Positions 11,277 through 23,100 are shown, counted from the first letter of the stretch. The stretch is DNA of 64,000 nucleotides from Tuctoria greenei (GCA_036927565.1 JAYESD010000001.1:282359560-282423559), one strand, 5' to 3'. Notes: generated from the letters alone by a model not told the origin. Numbers and translations: made by a program.

Positions 11277-12113
11277 TTAGTCCAAGATCACATAGTTGTG
11301 CAATGGAAAGTAAATTAAAACTAAGTGACTTGACATACAAAACATTGGAAATGGATAAATCATTTGAAATAGCAATTTTACCTAACCCAATTACCTTTCC
11401 CTTAGAGTTATCACCAAAGGTGACTTGTTCATGATTGTCGGGGTTTTCTATGGTGGTGAACATACCATCATTGCCGATCATATGTTGGGTGCACCCGCTA
11501 TCGAGTACCCAATGCTTTCCTCCGGCTTTGTAGTTCACCTACACACATGAATTCAATTTTTAACTTTAGGCACCCAAGCCAACTTAGGTCCTTGTATGTG
11601 TGATACAAGTGTCTTTGGGACCCAAAGTTGCTTGGGGAGCTTCCCCTTCATGTCCTTCATGTCTTTGCCGATGAATCTAGCCTTCACCTTGCCCTCTACT
11701 TTACTTAAGAGATAATAACGATCATTGAAAGTAGATTTGTAATTAATAGACAACTTTGGAGAAGGTCGGTTAGGAAGTGGACACTCCCTTGTGTGGTGAC
11801 CGGTGACCTCACAATGTTGGCAATAAGAACCAACTTCCTTGATGAAGCTTGTTCTAAGCTCCGGTGAGGGCACCTTTCCTTTGTTAGGCACCGGGAAGGA
11901 TCCAAGTCCTCTATTGTTGAAGGCCTTTGCTTGTTGGAAGAGTATTTCCTTGTGTTTGACTTCCCCTTTTGAAAGTCTAGCCACACTAGTGCGGAGACTC
12001 TCAATTTCTTCCAACAAGTCCTTCTCCCTAGCATTTGCTTTCACAGGCAAAGACTTGTTCAAGGCATTAGTGACATGAGAAGTAATGTATATCCTATCAT
12101 TAAGAGTTTGCTT
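11277..12113 (-). pseudogene. copia gag C-terminal part and start of protease
   Basis: Two frames. The first (12113 to 11553) encodes the second zinc-knuckle-like motif CQHCEVTGHHTREC (CX2CX4HX4C) and ends at WVPKVKN. The second (11538 to about 11277) encodes the aspartic protease start with the active-site block WVLDSGCTQHM and NVLYVKSLSFNLLSIAQL. It is separated by a frame change and an in-frame TAG. Just after LLSIAQLCDLGL the reading is cut by the Tekay LTR (11276). The protease would process the Gag-Pol polyprotein; this copy cannot make it. Confidence 0.8.
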
Positions 12114-12115
12114 CT

Positions 12116-13678
12116 TTATATTTTCAACTCTTGATCAAGCACGTCATGAGCAAGGTTAAGTGTTTGATGTTCTTGTACTAACTGGTTGTGCTCTTCCAAG
12201 AGTGTTTGGTGTGCTAAGTTAAGCTCATGATTATCTAACTTGATTTTAGCCTTTTCTTCCTTAATTTGCTTGACATGAGATTTGAGCGTGTCATGCTCTT
12301 TAAGTATGCTTTCATACTTGTCAAGCAAATCGAGGTTAGCACTCTCAAGTCTAGCACGAGTTTCTTCAAGAGCTTTAACCTTACACTTTTCCCTCTTAAT
12401 GATAGCATGATATTCATTTATCAAGGAAGTTAAATCATCGTGGGAAAGCTCATCATCACTAGAGTCTTCACATACCTTGGTGTTACCTTTCGCCATGAGG
12501 CACATGGGCGGTGGATGAAGAGGTGAGTCATCATTGTTGGCAATGGCGAGGCCGGCCAAACTTTCTTCTTCCGCTTCACTCTCTTCATCATTTGTTTCTT
12601 CGTCGGTGACCCATTCATTTGCCTCACACATGAACACCTTTTGTGGGTCATTTCTCTTCTTTGGGAAAAGTCTTGCCTTCTTGCCCTTGTCATGTTTCCT
12701 CTTCCCAAAGGATCTTGGTTTGGGTTTGGCCTCTTCTTCATCATCTTCACTCTCTTCAAGCTTGCGATGCTTGCTCTTGTAGTTCTCTCTTCTTTTGTCT
12801 GGTTTTGGACAATCATAGGAGATGTGGCCTTGATCACCACAATTGTAGCAAGTCTTGTGATCATCTCTCCTTGATAGAAATGCTTTCTTCTTGAGATCAA
12901 AGGTGTATCCCTTCTTGGTAATCTTGGAGTTCAAGCGTGAGAACTTTCTCATCATCAATGCAAGCTCATCATCATCATCTTCACTTGATACTTGCTCTTC
13001 TTCACTTGAGCTAGGCTCAACCACCTTCTTCTTCTTGAGGCTTGTTTTCTTGGTGGAGGCCTTTATAGCAATTGTTTTTGAGGATGATTGCTCCATCATC
13101 CCAAGCACACTCATCTCATGAGCGTGAATTTCTCCAATGAGCTCCGAAACTTCAATGTGGTCAAGAGACTCTTTTTGGAGCATGGAGTTGATGATGTTGT
13201 ACTTTGGCTTGGGAAGGAGCATGAGGATCTTGCGGTTGATGAGTCCCTTGCCAAGAGAAGCAATGTCAAGAGCATTAATTTCTTCAATAAGTACATTCAA
13301 GCGAGAGAACATCTCATTAAAATTTTCATGGGGTAGCATCTTAAATTCATCATATTTTGCTTTAAGCATGTGATATTTAAGTTCCTTCACACGAGAAGAA
13401 CCCTCATGAATTTCTATCAAGCAAGCCCAAATTTCACATGCCTTTTCTTTGCTAGCAATCCTAGAAAAAACATCTTGACTAATGCACTCATAGATTGCAT
13501 TCTTAGCTTTAGCATCCCATTTAATTTGATCACCAACATAGTTGTGTTCTTCAAACCTCTAGTGGGTCGCTTCCCATACTTCGGGAGCAATAGCCTCTAG
13601 ATAAGCGCGCATGCGTGCTTTCCAATAGGCAAAGTTCTTGCCCTCGAAGATAGGAACCAAACCCCCAACCTTGGCCAT
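12116..13678 (-). pseudogene. copia gag (SIRE/Maximus type)
   Basis: The start is the ATG at 13678 (MAKVGGLVPIFEGKNFAYWK), about 40 bp after the primer site. A TAG at 13559-13561 interrupts the frame after codon 39. The rest is open to 12116. The classical zinc knuckle CYNCGDQGHISYDC (CX2CX4HX4C) lies near 12830. Lysine-rich and acidic stretches and a coiled-coil-like C-terminus follow. Gag would form the cytoplasmic particle that packages element RNA. The frame ends early at 12116 because of an apparent extra TA in an ATATAAA context; downstream gag continues in another frame. Natural gag would therefore run on to about 11553. Confidence 0.85.
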
Positions 13679-13724
13679 TTTAGCTCTCTAGCTTTTAAGC
13701 TAGAATGATCCTATGAGCAACCTC

Positions 13725-13736
13725 GCTCTGATACCA
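13725..13736 (-). other. primer-binding site, initiator-Met type
   Basis: On the - strand TGGTATCAGAGC follows the LTR end after two bases (AT). This fits initiator tRNA-Met priming, usual for copia elements. Confidence 0.85.
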
Positions 13737-13738
13737 AT

Positions 13739-15144
13739 TGTAAGGATCGAATGCCCAAGAGGGGGGTGAATTGGGCTTTTTTCAATAATCTAAACAATAA
13801 AACTTAATTCCTAAAAGCCCAATTCCCTACGCAACCTATCTATGCATTGAAGTAAATAGCAACTTCGCGGAATATAGAATGCATAAATGTAAGGGAGAGG
13901 AAGAGGATGCAAACTCCCGAGGAGGCATGAGGATTTATCCCGTGATTCGGCAAGATCGTCAAGATCTTCCTACATCCACGTTGTGGCACCCACCAAAGGG
14001 TTTAGCCACACCCAAGTCACCGAGACGAGGGATCTCCACTATTCTTCTCCGTTTGCCAACCTTGGCGAGGTGGAGCCCAAGCCTTGTACAACTTCGACCC
14101 TCCGGGCTTCCACAAACGCCTTGGCAAGCTCCGAAAGTCTCTCACAGTTACAAACACCAAGGGGCACTCCCTTGAGGCTCTCACTATCCTAGAGATTCCA
14201 CTCACCCAGAATGGAGGCACACAAGCTCTCTCTCTAGCTAGCTCTAGCCTATCTCTTGGTGTGTAGGTGGTCGAAAATGATGTAGAAGTGATGGCTCTTG
14301 GTCTTGAACGCTTGTGGATGTGATGAGAATGTGTGGTGATCAAGACTAATCGAAATGACAGGTTTAGGGGGTATTTATAGCTAGCCTCCACGAAATAGCC
14401 GTTAGAAAAGTAGGTTGACAGAACTTTTCTGCGAACATCGGATGAACCAATGTCTCCCCTTTAGTTATCATCGGTCAAGTTTACTTTAGTTGACGTCATT
14501 GTGTCAGATATGACCGTTGTTAGACAGATGTTGCACCTATCTTCTCATCGGATGATCCGGTGGCTCTTCCTCCAGAATTGGCTCAAACTTGATGCTTACT
14601 GGAGTGATTGACCGATGTGTATATTTCTGTACATCGGATGATTCGGTGCTACACTTGGTCCAAGGATATTGCAAACTGTACTGATGGACCGATATAGCTG
14701 AGCCCTTAACATCGGATGATCCGGTGAGTGCTTTGTTCTGAGGTCTTCTTCCTCTGCTGAACCAACTCGACCGATGTGTTGTTCTCAGAAATCATCAGTT
14801 GATCCGGTGAGTTGATTTTGTTTGCTTCAAGTTGTTTCTAAGTGATTCTTTTGTGTCTTGCTCGATTGACCTCTTAGTCTTTTGTTGGAAATGTACTTCT
14901 GATGGTTGTCAAGCATTAAGTGTCATCAATTGTGGTTGAATGACTTTGACATAAGAGCTTTCACTTCTTGTCTTCATATCATTGATTCGATCTCATAAAG
15001 TGATTGTATATGGGTCTCCAATGACATATAGATTTCATTTGATTGAGTGATTATGGGGACCTTGCATTCACAAATTCATTAGTAAAATCCAATGGTTGTC
15101 ATTAATCACCGAAACCGTACCTCATGGGGGCCTAGATGCTTTCA
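13739..15144 (-). repeat. 5' LTR of SIRE/Maximus element B
   Basis: On the - strand it starts TGAAAGCATCTAGGCCCCC and ends ...TTCGATCCTTACA. A TATA-like CTATAAATA lies at 14372-14380. Between 14440 and 14815 the + strand repeats CATCGGATGATCCGGTG and relatives, alternating with GACCGATGT. The core CGGAT-G-ATCCG is an inverted repeat with a one-base centre. On the right the element abuts the 3' end of a Tekay element at 15145. Confidence 0.85.
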
Positions 15145-18100
15145 GCTTTCTAATGGGGTATCTTTTGATTAACAAAAACCTGGACCTCTTCCTAGTCCAA
15201 CCTATAATCTCGGGGCGAGATTCCGTTTAAGGGAGGTAGAATTTTAACACCCGTATTTTATAAAAATTAAAAAGAAAAGAAAATTTTAATTAATTAATAA
15301 AGAAGGAAAAAGAAAGAAAAAGGAAAAGAAAAAGAAAAGCAAAATAACCCTAAACCTGGGCCAAAACCCCATTCTGCGGCCCATCCTCTCTCCCCCAGTC
15401 GGCCCAGCCCACCTCCTCCCTCCCTCTCCCTCTCCCTCTCACTTCCATGCGGGCCCCGCCCGTCAGTGCCATCCCCTTCCCAGCAACCGTCGCCTCACCC
15501 GATCTCCCGCGCCGGTCCCCACCTCGCCCGCGCGCTTGGCAACCACCAGCGTTGTGCCCCCGATCAACCAACGCGACGCAACCCCCTCCCCTTCAAATGC
15601 CCCGTTTGCGCCCCCAATTTCCATTCCCTCACCCGCAATCCTCAAAACCCTAGGCTGTCGCCATGGTTGCTGCCCCAACTCGCCGCGCCGCATGGAGTCG
15701 ACGATTCGGCCGCCACCGAGATGCTTCCGAGCATCACAGCGTCGCGTCGCCCCCAAAGGGTCGCCTATTCGACGAAATCCCGTCGTTGTGGCGCCTCCCC
15801 GAGGGCACCGGAGTTCAACCGCCGAACCCCACTGTCACTCGTCGTCCCCGATCAATTTCCCGTGCATGCGTCACCATGGGTGAGTTGCCCATCCTCTTCT
15901 CTTTCTTCCCATCTATTTCCCGTTGAATTTGGAGCACCAGAGCGCCAAATCTGGCTGACTCCTGCGAGTTTTGGCCGCCGGCCATGGAGGCGCCGCCGCC
16001 TCTGGTGGCTCAGGCCGTCACCCACCTCACCGTGGCGACGTGGCTCTCCCCTGGTCGTCCATCCTAGGGCAACGACCACGATTAAATCGTAGCATACCCC
16101 TTCGTTTAATTAAACCTTAGTCGTCCACCTCTTATCCAACGGTCCATATTTAATCAAGCATTTCCTGCCGTCACTGTTCACCTAATCCCTTGGATTCTTA
16201 CAACCTAGCCCGTGAACTTTGAGTAAATAATGATTTAGCCTTTGTTTTAGCACTAAAGCCCTTGGACTTATCTGAAAATAGGTTAAATAAAAGAATTAAA
16301 GATTTAGGCCCGTGTAATTTTCATAAATCATATCTTTAGGCACTGGTCTATTAGAAAAAAATAACAAATAGCCCCTATAATTATATTTAATTATAAAATA
16401 ATGCTTAAAATGTGTCTAGTGAATAGAATAAGTTTATAAATGATAGAATAAATATAAGAAGTGTATGAAAATTAATTATACATCTTTTTAGGCTGTAATA
16501 ATATTTTAGAAAGCAAATAAAATATATTTTGATTATAGAAAATTCATTAAAAATTCTTTCAACTACAAATAAATACTAAAAATGGAGAATAAATGTGAAA
16601 ATAGTAGGAAAAATATTTATAAAATCTTTTATGCTAAAATAAAATTTATAAAATGCATATAAAATATATTTTGGCTATGAGAGACTCATTAAAAATGTTT
16701 TTAGCCTGTAAATAAATACTAAAAATGGAAAATAAATGGTAAATGCATTTCTTTGACTATGAAAAATAATAAATACTTTGTAAGATGTATTAATATAGGA
16801 TTTTATGCTTATGTGTATGTTTTGGTGTATTATTCTTGAATGTTTTATTTCTCTTTTATTGGTAGTTTATACGCATTCGTATCTCGATCAAGAAGCAACA
16901 CGAAGACTCCGAAGATCAAGACTTCATCAAGAACACTGAGCAACTATTTGATAAAAGGCAAGTGTCCTTGACCATCTTGTGCCTATTTTAGGAATTATAG
17001 TTAGTTGCATGTTTTATTAATGTGAATCCTATTTATTCATCTGTTTCATATAATTCCTTGTCGCTCGGGTTGAATTGGGTGGTTTTGGGTATTTCAATCA
17101 CGCTTAGCCATGCTTAGTAGTTGGGATGGAAATTTGTACACATGATTATATTATTAATTACAATTATTATGTTACATTGGAAATGATGAAGTAATTGGTA
17201 TGAATCTGGTGGTTGGATGGTTTAGTATGGTGCAGTTTGCACGAGACTCGGGATTGGGTTTGACACCGTCGGATTCTAAGGATCGGTTTATGGAGGAAGC
17301 CACTAAGCTTTATAGTACCACCACAATATTGAGATGGGGCAACATGGTCAATTAATTAGGTTTCTCCCGACGAAATGCTAGTAGTTGGATGGTGCGGGGA
17401 ATGATGCAGGGTACTACTCTGGGAACCGCAAGGCTCAAGAGAGGGCTCTGAGGCGGAGGGCTACTCCGAAAATGCCTCAGTGGTGGAAACCTTAGAGGGC
17501 TAGCACTAGTCGGGTGTACCTTTGTAAAGACCATGTAGTGATCTCCTGGCCACACACCAAAAGAAGTATGTAATGTGGTTAGCTACCACAGGCATTCAGA
17601 GAGGTTTACTCAGTCCACCTGGCAACAGTGGATGAAATCACTGCTTGTGGGTAAAGGGTACACTCTCTGCAGAGATTTGGAAAATTGTCATGACAGCTGT
17701 GCTCATGGTCAGGAGCGGCTTGGGGCTAAGTTCATGATTAGACGATGGATGAGATGATGGTTGAGAATGGCATTGATATTGATGCTTTGTTATTATTCTA
17801 TTATGGTTGGGAATATTCATCTAGAGATAAGTTGCTAATGAAAGCTAAGGATAGGTTTAATACATAGTGCTTAAACCACTATCAGCTTTCCCTTTTTGGA
17901 TTGGCCTTCATGTCATTTATTTCCCACACTTGCTGAGTATCACGAGATGGTACTCACAGTTGCTTTGTTGTACTTTTGATATGCTGCTCAGTGAAGAGAA
18001 GATCTAACGAAGACAGTGACAAGTAAAGATGGTGCATAGATCGCGTTGCTGTCAATCGATTTGTTTGTGGTTGCCCTAGAGATTTGTCTCTTCCGCTGCT

Positions 18101-18246
18101 ATTCAAAACTCTTTTCAAGGTATAAATATTGTTTGCATGCGATATAGAACTGTTTATCACTATTTGTCATACATGTATGGTGAAACTGATCCTGACATAC
18201 ATGTATTTTGTAGCTGGTTTTATGCTTAACAAAATCAGGTGTGACA
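15145..18246 (+). mobile_element. Tekay-lineage Ty3/gypsy element 2, 3' end with LTR
   Basis: A short piece of internal DNA ends with the family-typical CGGGGCGAGATTCCGTTTAA, then the polypurine tract AAGGGAGGTAGAA (15229-15241), then the LTR. The upstream internal region was displaced by the SIRE element B insertion at 15145. The rest of the element is outside the window. Confidence 0.75.
15243..18246 (+). repeat. 3' LTR of Tekay element 2
   Basis: Begins TTTAACACCC (usual TGTAACACCC with one change) and ends GGTGTGACA; length about 3.0 kb. The block near 17920-17965 (CCCACACTTGCTGAGTATCAC...TACTCAC) matches the corresponding block of the Tekay LTR on the opposite strand at about 8945-8983. 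A GC-rich block (15340-16080) precedes an AT-rich stretch (16230-16800). Several ORFs of 60-208 codons in the GC-rich block have no recognisable domain and look like compositional artefacts. Confidence 0.75.
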
Positions 18247-18838
18247 CTATCAAGATTGGTAACGTTGCTGTTAAGACACGTTATCACGCTATTAACCACC
18301 CTTAACACCATAGATCGTGTATAGGGCAATTTATTACAATCGGGGCCACCTGTCGGACCAGACACATATTGTAACAGCTAGTCTTTGGTATATAAAAGGG
18401 TTGTGCTACCCGATAGAATGAGAGGCCAATCTCAGCTAAGCTCATAAACACTCAAGCTCATACAATCAACAGACACCCCGTGGAGTAGGGCATTACGCTC
18501 AGGCGGCCCGAACCACGTAAAACTCTCGGTGTTCACTCTTGTTCTTGATCTTGATTAGCACCCCATCCGAATACGAACCTTCGAGGACTACTTCTTAGTA
18601 GTACCGAGGGAAGTGTCTTAGTCCACTCTTCGATAGCGTCTGATTAGCGAGGGATGTATTTCCAGGATCCCATCTTTGGATTTACCTCAATTCCATATAA
18701 AATGTCTACGTGCACAATTCTTTCCAAGTACAAGTGGAACTAGGTTATTTATAAAAGCAATGAGTGTAAGAAATATTTACTCCTTCCAATAATTGAGATA
18801 AATTGACGGTCGAAATTGGTACTTAATGGCCGTCAACA
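18247..18838. repeat. gypsy-type LTR fragments, possibly two in opposite orientation
   Basis: The + strand has a TATA sequence (TATATAAAA, 18389-18397) followed by the GGAGTAGGGCATTACGCT and CGGCCCGAACCACGTAAA blocks. Those blocks are also found in the U5 of the gypsy LTRs at 49055-49100 and 53035-53085. At the right end the - strand reads a possible polypurine tract (AAGCTTGGGGGAGTT, 18852-18839 region) followed by TGTTGACGGCC from 18838, which would be a - strand LTR start. No partner LTR was found, so exact limits are uncertain. Confidence 0.5.
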
Positions 18839-19099
18839 AACTCCCCCAAGCTTATCTTTGCTTGTGTTGAGGCAAAGTAAAAGACTTATGTTGTTGATCA
18901 GAAGTTTCTACTATGACCTATGCTTCAATAGTACCAAGCCGACACGTTCTGGCTCGCTAGCTCGAAGTGTGGGGGGCATCCACGTCGTTGATTATGTCAG
19001 CTTGGACTTGGCATGCATGGAAAGATGCTTCACTCGTGCTGGGGCAAGCCTAGCTTCACCATGAATGCAGCCTTGTTAGCGTCCAGCTATGCCTGCTCG

Positions 19100-19615
19100 A
19101 CCTCCAGCGCGATGCGCCACGCCTTGAGCTAGTTGGCCAACTCACAGCGCCGCACCTCTTGTTGCTCGGGGGGTGAGCATGCTTGCGTGATAGTAGGCGA
19201 GCCAACATCGAAGCCATCACCAGTTTTCACAACGTGGCATTCGTGAGAGGGATCCTCGCTCTCCTCAGTGACATCATCGGAGTCGCAGTCAGCTTTGTCC
19301 ACCTTGACATGGTAAAGGGACAGTGACGCGTAGTCCACCATCCCAACAAAGGACGATGATAAGACGTCGTTCACAGCGGCAGTTTCACCTTCCTCGATTG
19401 TCTTACCCATCGAGGGTTCGACGGCAGGCCTCCCATTGGTAATCCGGAGGATGACGACATCGCTGGCAAAGGAATCCAGACTCCCAAAACAGAAGGTCTG
19501 GATGCAGGGGGAAGATGGGGTTGGCATTGAGCCCGCCGCCGGAGGTGGCAGTGAACTCAAAGTCACCAAAGCAAATCTTTGCGTTGGGCGCAAAGGTTGA
19601 ATGTGATGAAGCCAT
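19100..19615 (-). pseudogene. Ty3/gypsy (Tat-like) gag N-terminal relic
   Basis: About 30 bp downstream of a gypsy primer site an ATG (19615) opens MASSHSTFAPNAKICFGDFE, a start resembling Tat-type gag leaders. The frame is lost after some 30 codons; a second frame (about 19520 to 19129) continues with an acidic stretch. A stop follows near 19090. No zinc knuckle or protease remains. The relic is too short to assign a lineage firmly. Confidence 0.5.
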
Positions 19616-19644
19616 CAAGAAAACAATATAGAACATGCTACAGT

Positions 19645-19664
19645 CCCCCTACCTGGCGCGCCAA
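19645..19664 (-). other. gypsy primer-binding site
   Basis: On the - strand TTGGCGCGCCAGGTAGGGGG follows the 5' LTR end. The same site occurs at 49226-49245 (+) and, with one change, at 41529-41548 (-), so three elements in the window share this primer type. Confidence 0.7.
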
Positions 19665-20700
19665 CTATCGGTGTTTTGGAAACCGACTAGTACTGTATAG
19701 TTGTGCCTTCGTCCTCAATTGGCCTAGCAACAAAGACAGAGAATATTTACACTGGTGCATGCAAGGTATCAGTTGTCTCCTTGCTCTTGTTAGCTTGGGT
19801 GTATGGTTACAAGGGTTACAAGCAAGCTCTTCGTGGAGTCCTCGCTGTGTCCTGACATCCTCCCATGTGAAGGTGGCCTCGGACCCTTTTTATAGTCAGC
19901 GCCCGAGCACTCTATCTACCACGACTCCTCATAAATGGTACAAGTGGTATAGTGTTCATGTCATTGCACTTCTTGGGCCGCTTGGGTCATCAGAGTCCTC
20001 GTCGCAATATCCACTCCTATAGTGATGCCCGTTCTGTGTCATCCTTTAGCGCGTGCTTGCTGCTGCGCCGAATGGGATGGGACAGGAGTGTTGTCAGCCG
20101 ACACTGTGCTTTGTGGTAGATTCAAGTCGCGTGTGACCGTTCTTTTAGCATTGAAAGCGCCTGCATCGATCCACGTCCGTATTGAACATCACTACTTGCT
20201 CTCTGCTCCCGAGCTTGAGCTCGGGAGGTTCCGTTGACCGACCTCGATGGTCGGGGCTTAGAAATGTCGCTGCCCGACCTCGGTGGTCGGAACTCGAATG
20301 GATTCGCTACACAACCTCGAGGGTCGGGGTTTGGGTGGTAGGTTCCTCCTCGCGCAGGAGGTCAAACACGGTCTAAGTCTTGCCGTAGCCGTACACCGTT
20401 CGTTGGTCCGACATTCTCGAGCACCTAAGGTTCGTCAAGTTGGAATACCATATTTCCTCATATCTTTTCCAAATAAATTCCATACAATTTTGATTTCAGC
20501 CAAGCATAGCGCTGGCATTGGGCGAGTTCGACCTCTGCACTCAGATCGACCCCTCCTCTGAGTATTATGGCCCCTGTGCTCAGATCGTCCCATATCGCAC
20601 CGCTAAAACTCGAGTCCGGCTCGAACTCATCTGTTGCTCGACTCAGGCATACGGGTTTTGCCCAGGATCGATTGTTATGTATCGAGATTTAGTCAATACA
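19665..20700 (-). repeat. 5' LTR of a Tat-like gypsy element (outer limit uncertain)
   Basis: Noncoding DNA directly upstream (on the - strand) of the primer site. It contains repeated palindromic GACCTCG-TGGTCGGG units at 20235-20330. The right limit is a guess; the character of the sequence changes at about 20700. A short direct repeat (GAGTTGTATTTTGATTTTGT) lies just outside at 20735-20785. Confidence 0.5.
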
Positions 20701-22064
20701 TAAAATGGGCCTTTGCTCAGGATACTCACGCTCAAGTTGTATTTTGATTTTGTTCATCACTGAGTTGTATTTTGATTTTGTGTACCAGCGCTAGTATTTG
20801 CATATACACACGCACAAACACACATGCACAAGCCCTATATTTGCACGTCGTTTGCTATTATGCAGACCAAATTGCCACAACAGCAAACACAAACTACTAA
20901 CTACCCAATCACATTATTCAGAACAAAATTATATAATACAAGAGATTAACAATATCAAAGTTTCAACATGTTAGAACTTGGAATTGCATGTTTTGAAAAA
21001 CAACAATGATTATGAATGACCTCAAAATCACACACCAAGCTCAAATCATGAAAGGTTTCCTGAGAACACATTTACTTTTCTAACTCACCAATCTATTCTC
21101 ACATATCAAGTTAAAGACTTTTTGGAACATTTCTACAATAATGCCTTCAGGTCCTTCACAAACATTGCTACCTGAAAAGCAAATATATATGATCAATAAA
21201 CAAATAACAAGCACAAAGTTGGCATATTAAACCCTGATTACACACACAATGAAAGAACAATATTTAGCCATATCTTCATTAGCATAAGTAACAGTAAATT
21301 TAACAATTGTTACATGCACCAGCAAACTGAGCGTACAAGATTATTAAGCGCCCTAACCATCACAAGTCTAATTTACAGTAACAGCACAAATTGTTCAAAT
21401 GAGCATTGATGATGTAAGAATTTACCTACCTACGTACCTCAAGAATGATCTAAGATATATAAAAGAAAGCACCATTTTGTCTCAAGAGATAGATGAAACA
21501 CAAGAAGCAAAAAAGCATAACCCCTTTTTGGCCAATAGTGAAGTACGAAACCTTGATACAGAATAACCCCCCTCTTCCCCAAAAGAGCATATCCATGATA
21601 TACATATGCAGCCAAGCAAAGGAAAACAGGAAGTCATGCAAATAGCAAAATTACTATGAAGAGAACAAAATTAAAAAGCAAGAATCTTCTGCATCACTAG
21701 CAAAATTAAAAAGCAAAAACCTACACTACCATGGAGGATTTTCACCTACACTGACAAGGATACCGGCGGCTTCAGTCAGACATCATCTAAAACACGATCA
21801 AGCAGGCAATTACAATCACACCAACCAGCAGCAGGAGGATCTTCAAGTATGAATCAAGTTGTTGTCCCTGCAGCGCGACTTGCGGGAAGCCATGACCAGG
21901 CCACCCATGGAAACAATGGCCACCGCCCGCGGCAAGAAAATCCAACCCCGCCACCAGAAAAAGAAAATACTCTAAATCTACTCCATGAAATCAGCTAGGA
22001 CCCCCTATCCACAAGCAAACATATCTCGCTATCACGCATGGACTTAACGACGCATCCTATCCAG
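20701..22064. other. AT-rich noncoding stretch, possible intron of the FUBP-like locus
   Basis: No complete gene is visible. On the - strand one short stretch (21175 to 21088) is bounded by an AG acceptor and a GTGAGT donor and could be an exon. Another (about 21850-21790) encodes a hydrophobic tail before a stop. Neither contains a KH domain, so neither can be joined with confidence to the FUBP-like exon upstream. Confidence 0.4.
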
Positions 22065-22068
22065 TCAC

Positions 22069-22244
22069 TCACCACTACCAGCAGATGATGAGAAGCTGTG
22101 GCCACCACACGCGGAGGATGAGAAAACCGAGACCGACACCGCCGCCGCCGACATTGTCGTCAACGCGCGGGCGCTTCGCCTCGGCGGCGCTGAAGAGCCG
22201 CGTGGAGATCTCCTGCGCACGTTGCTTCGCGAGCTGGATCTCGT

Positions 22245-22286
<42 letters not shown>

Positions 22287-22430
22287 GCTGCCGTACGATG
22301 CTGGGGCGGACGGGGAGGGGGCAGCGAGGAGAAGAGGACCCCGTCGCCGTCGTCGGTGGCGAGGAGCAGATCGATTTGCAGCGAGCTCGATTTGCGGCGT
22401 GCGGGTGGGCAGCGGTAAATCGTTGAGCTT
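22069..22430 (-). pseudogene. FUBP-like KH-domain protein, first-exon fragment
   Basis: The - strand encodes SAPASYGSVPPPP, then a C38 run, then DEIQLAKQRAQEISTRLF and SAAEAKRPRVD. This matches the conserved N-terminal region of plant far-upstream-element-binding-like KH proteins (nucleic-acid binding). A Ser/Gly-rich stretch (FSSSACGGHSFSSSAGSG) follows and ends at a GTGAGT donor (22070). Three reading frames are needed: one before the C run, one after it, and one for the Ser/Gly part. No clear start codon and no KH exon within the next 1.3 kb were found. It may be a pseudogene, or a real exon damaged by mis-assembly of the homopolymer. Confidence 0.6.
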
Positions 22431-22520
22431 TACATGGGCCGTCTGTATAATATTCGATAACGAAGATATATTAGGTCCCGAACCGAGTTTCAAGCCCAGA
22501 TCGTAAAAAGTTCGGTCCAA

Positions 22521-23100
22521 AAAAAGTTAACCTATCTTAGACCCTATAAGCTCGAGGGCTGGCCCAGTACATTACCACTCCTAGCCGAGCATCTCAGGCC
22601 TTAATGTATTGGACCACGCCACTCGACCCCATGCACGAAAACAGAAGGGGGAATGGGCTGTTTGTTGGAGAGAACAAAATGGCCCAACTTTGAATTTTAC
22701 TCAAAATTCTTCCATGGTACATGCTGAGACCCTCTCTCCCGCTGTTGGGTGCTGCCAGCGAGTGAGGCACATGAAAGTTGAAACTGTTTCTTACTTTCTG
22801 CTGTCCGGGTCAGTGAACAATTTTAAGGAAATTTGTATGCAAGCTTATAAACTCTAGCAAAGTTCCTAGTAGTATCTTTTGAAACGGACAAAACTGAACC
22901 TATACGAACCTCGTAATGACTGAACGTGCATTCGATGGCCCTCGGCGAGCCCGTACGTTGCATGGTGGACATCGCCCACGCATATATTGTGCTGCTAGTA
23001 GATTTCATTATAGCATTAGCATATCAGTGTTTCCCTTTTTTGAAGAAACAATTCGATGACATTACTGTCGAGCTCATGGGCTTCATGCGCTAGATTAATA
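22521..23100. other. noncoding, nothing recognised
   Basis: Only short ORFs without domains. No repeat ends or RNA gene recognised. Confidence 0.5.

Larger units (their letters stand above)
11277..15144 (-). mobile_element. SIRE/Maximus-lineage Ty1/copia element B, 5' part
   Basis: Read on the - strand: 5' LTR (15144 to 13739), Met-type primer site, gag from 13678, and the start of protease, cut at 11276 by the Tekay insertion. Gag carries two zinc-knuckle-like motifs. The LTR has the same layout and nearly the same length (1406 bp) as that of element A, but a different sequence, so this is a different family of the same lineage. The remainder of pol would lie left of the window. Confidence 0.85.

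Noticed and set aside
15447..16092. Overlapping ORFs of 68-208 codons in the GC-rich block
   Set aside because: They lie inside the Tekay 2 LTR, in several frames, without domains; composition explains them.
18838..19665. A complete small LTR element between a - strand polypurine tract (18839-18852) and the primer site (19645-19664)
   Set aside because: The sequence beginning TGTTGACGG at 18838 is not repeated at the outer end of the LTR at 19665-20700, so the two ends do not belong to one element as far as I can see.
21088..21175. Possible exon with AG acceptor and GTGAGT donor on the - strand
   Set aside because: The encoded 29 residues match nothing I know and cannot be joined in a meaningful way to the FUBP-like exon.
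21790..21850. Hydrophobic C-terminal tail on the - strand (a tail-anchor candidate)
   Set aside because: Only about 40 codons, no upstream exon; random hydrophobic reading in T/G-rich DNA cannot be excluded.
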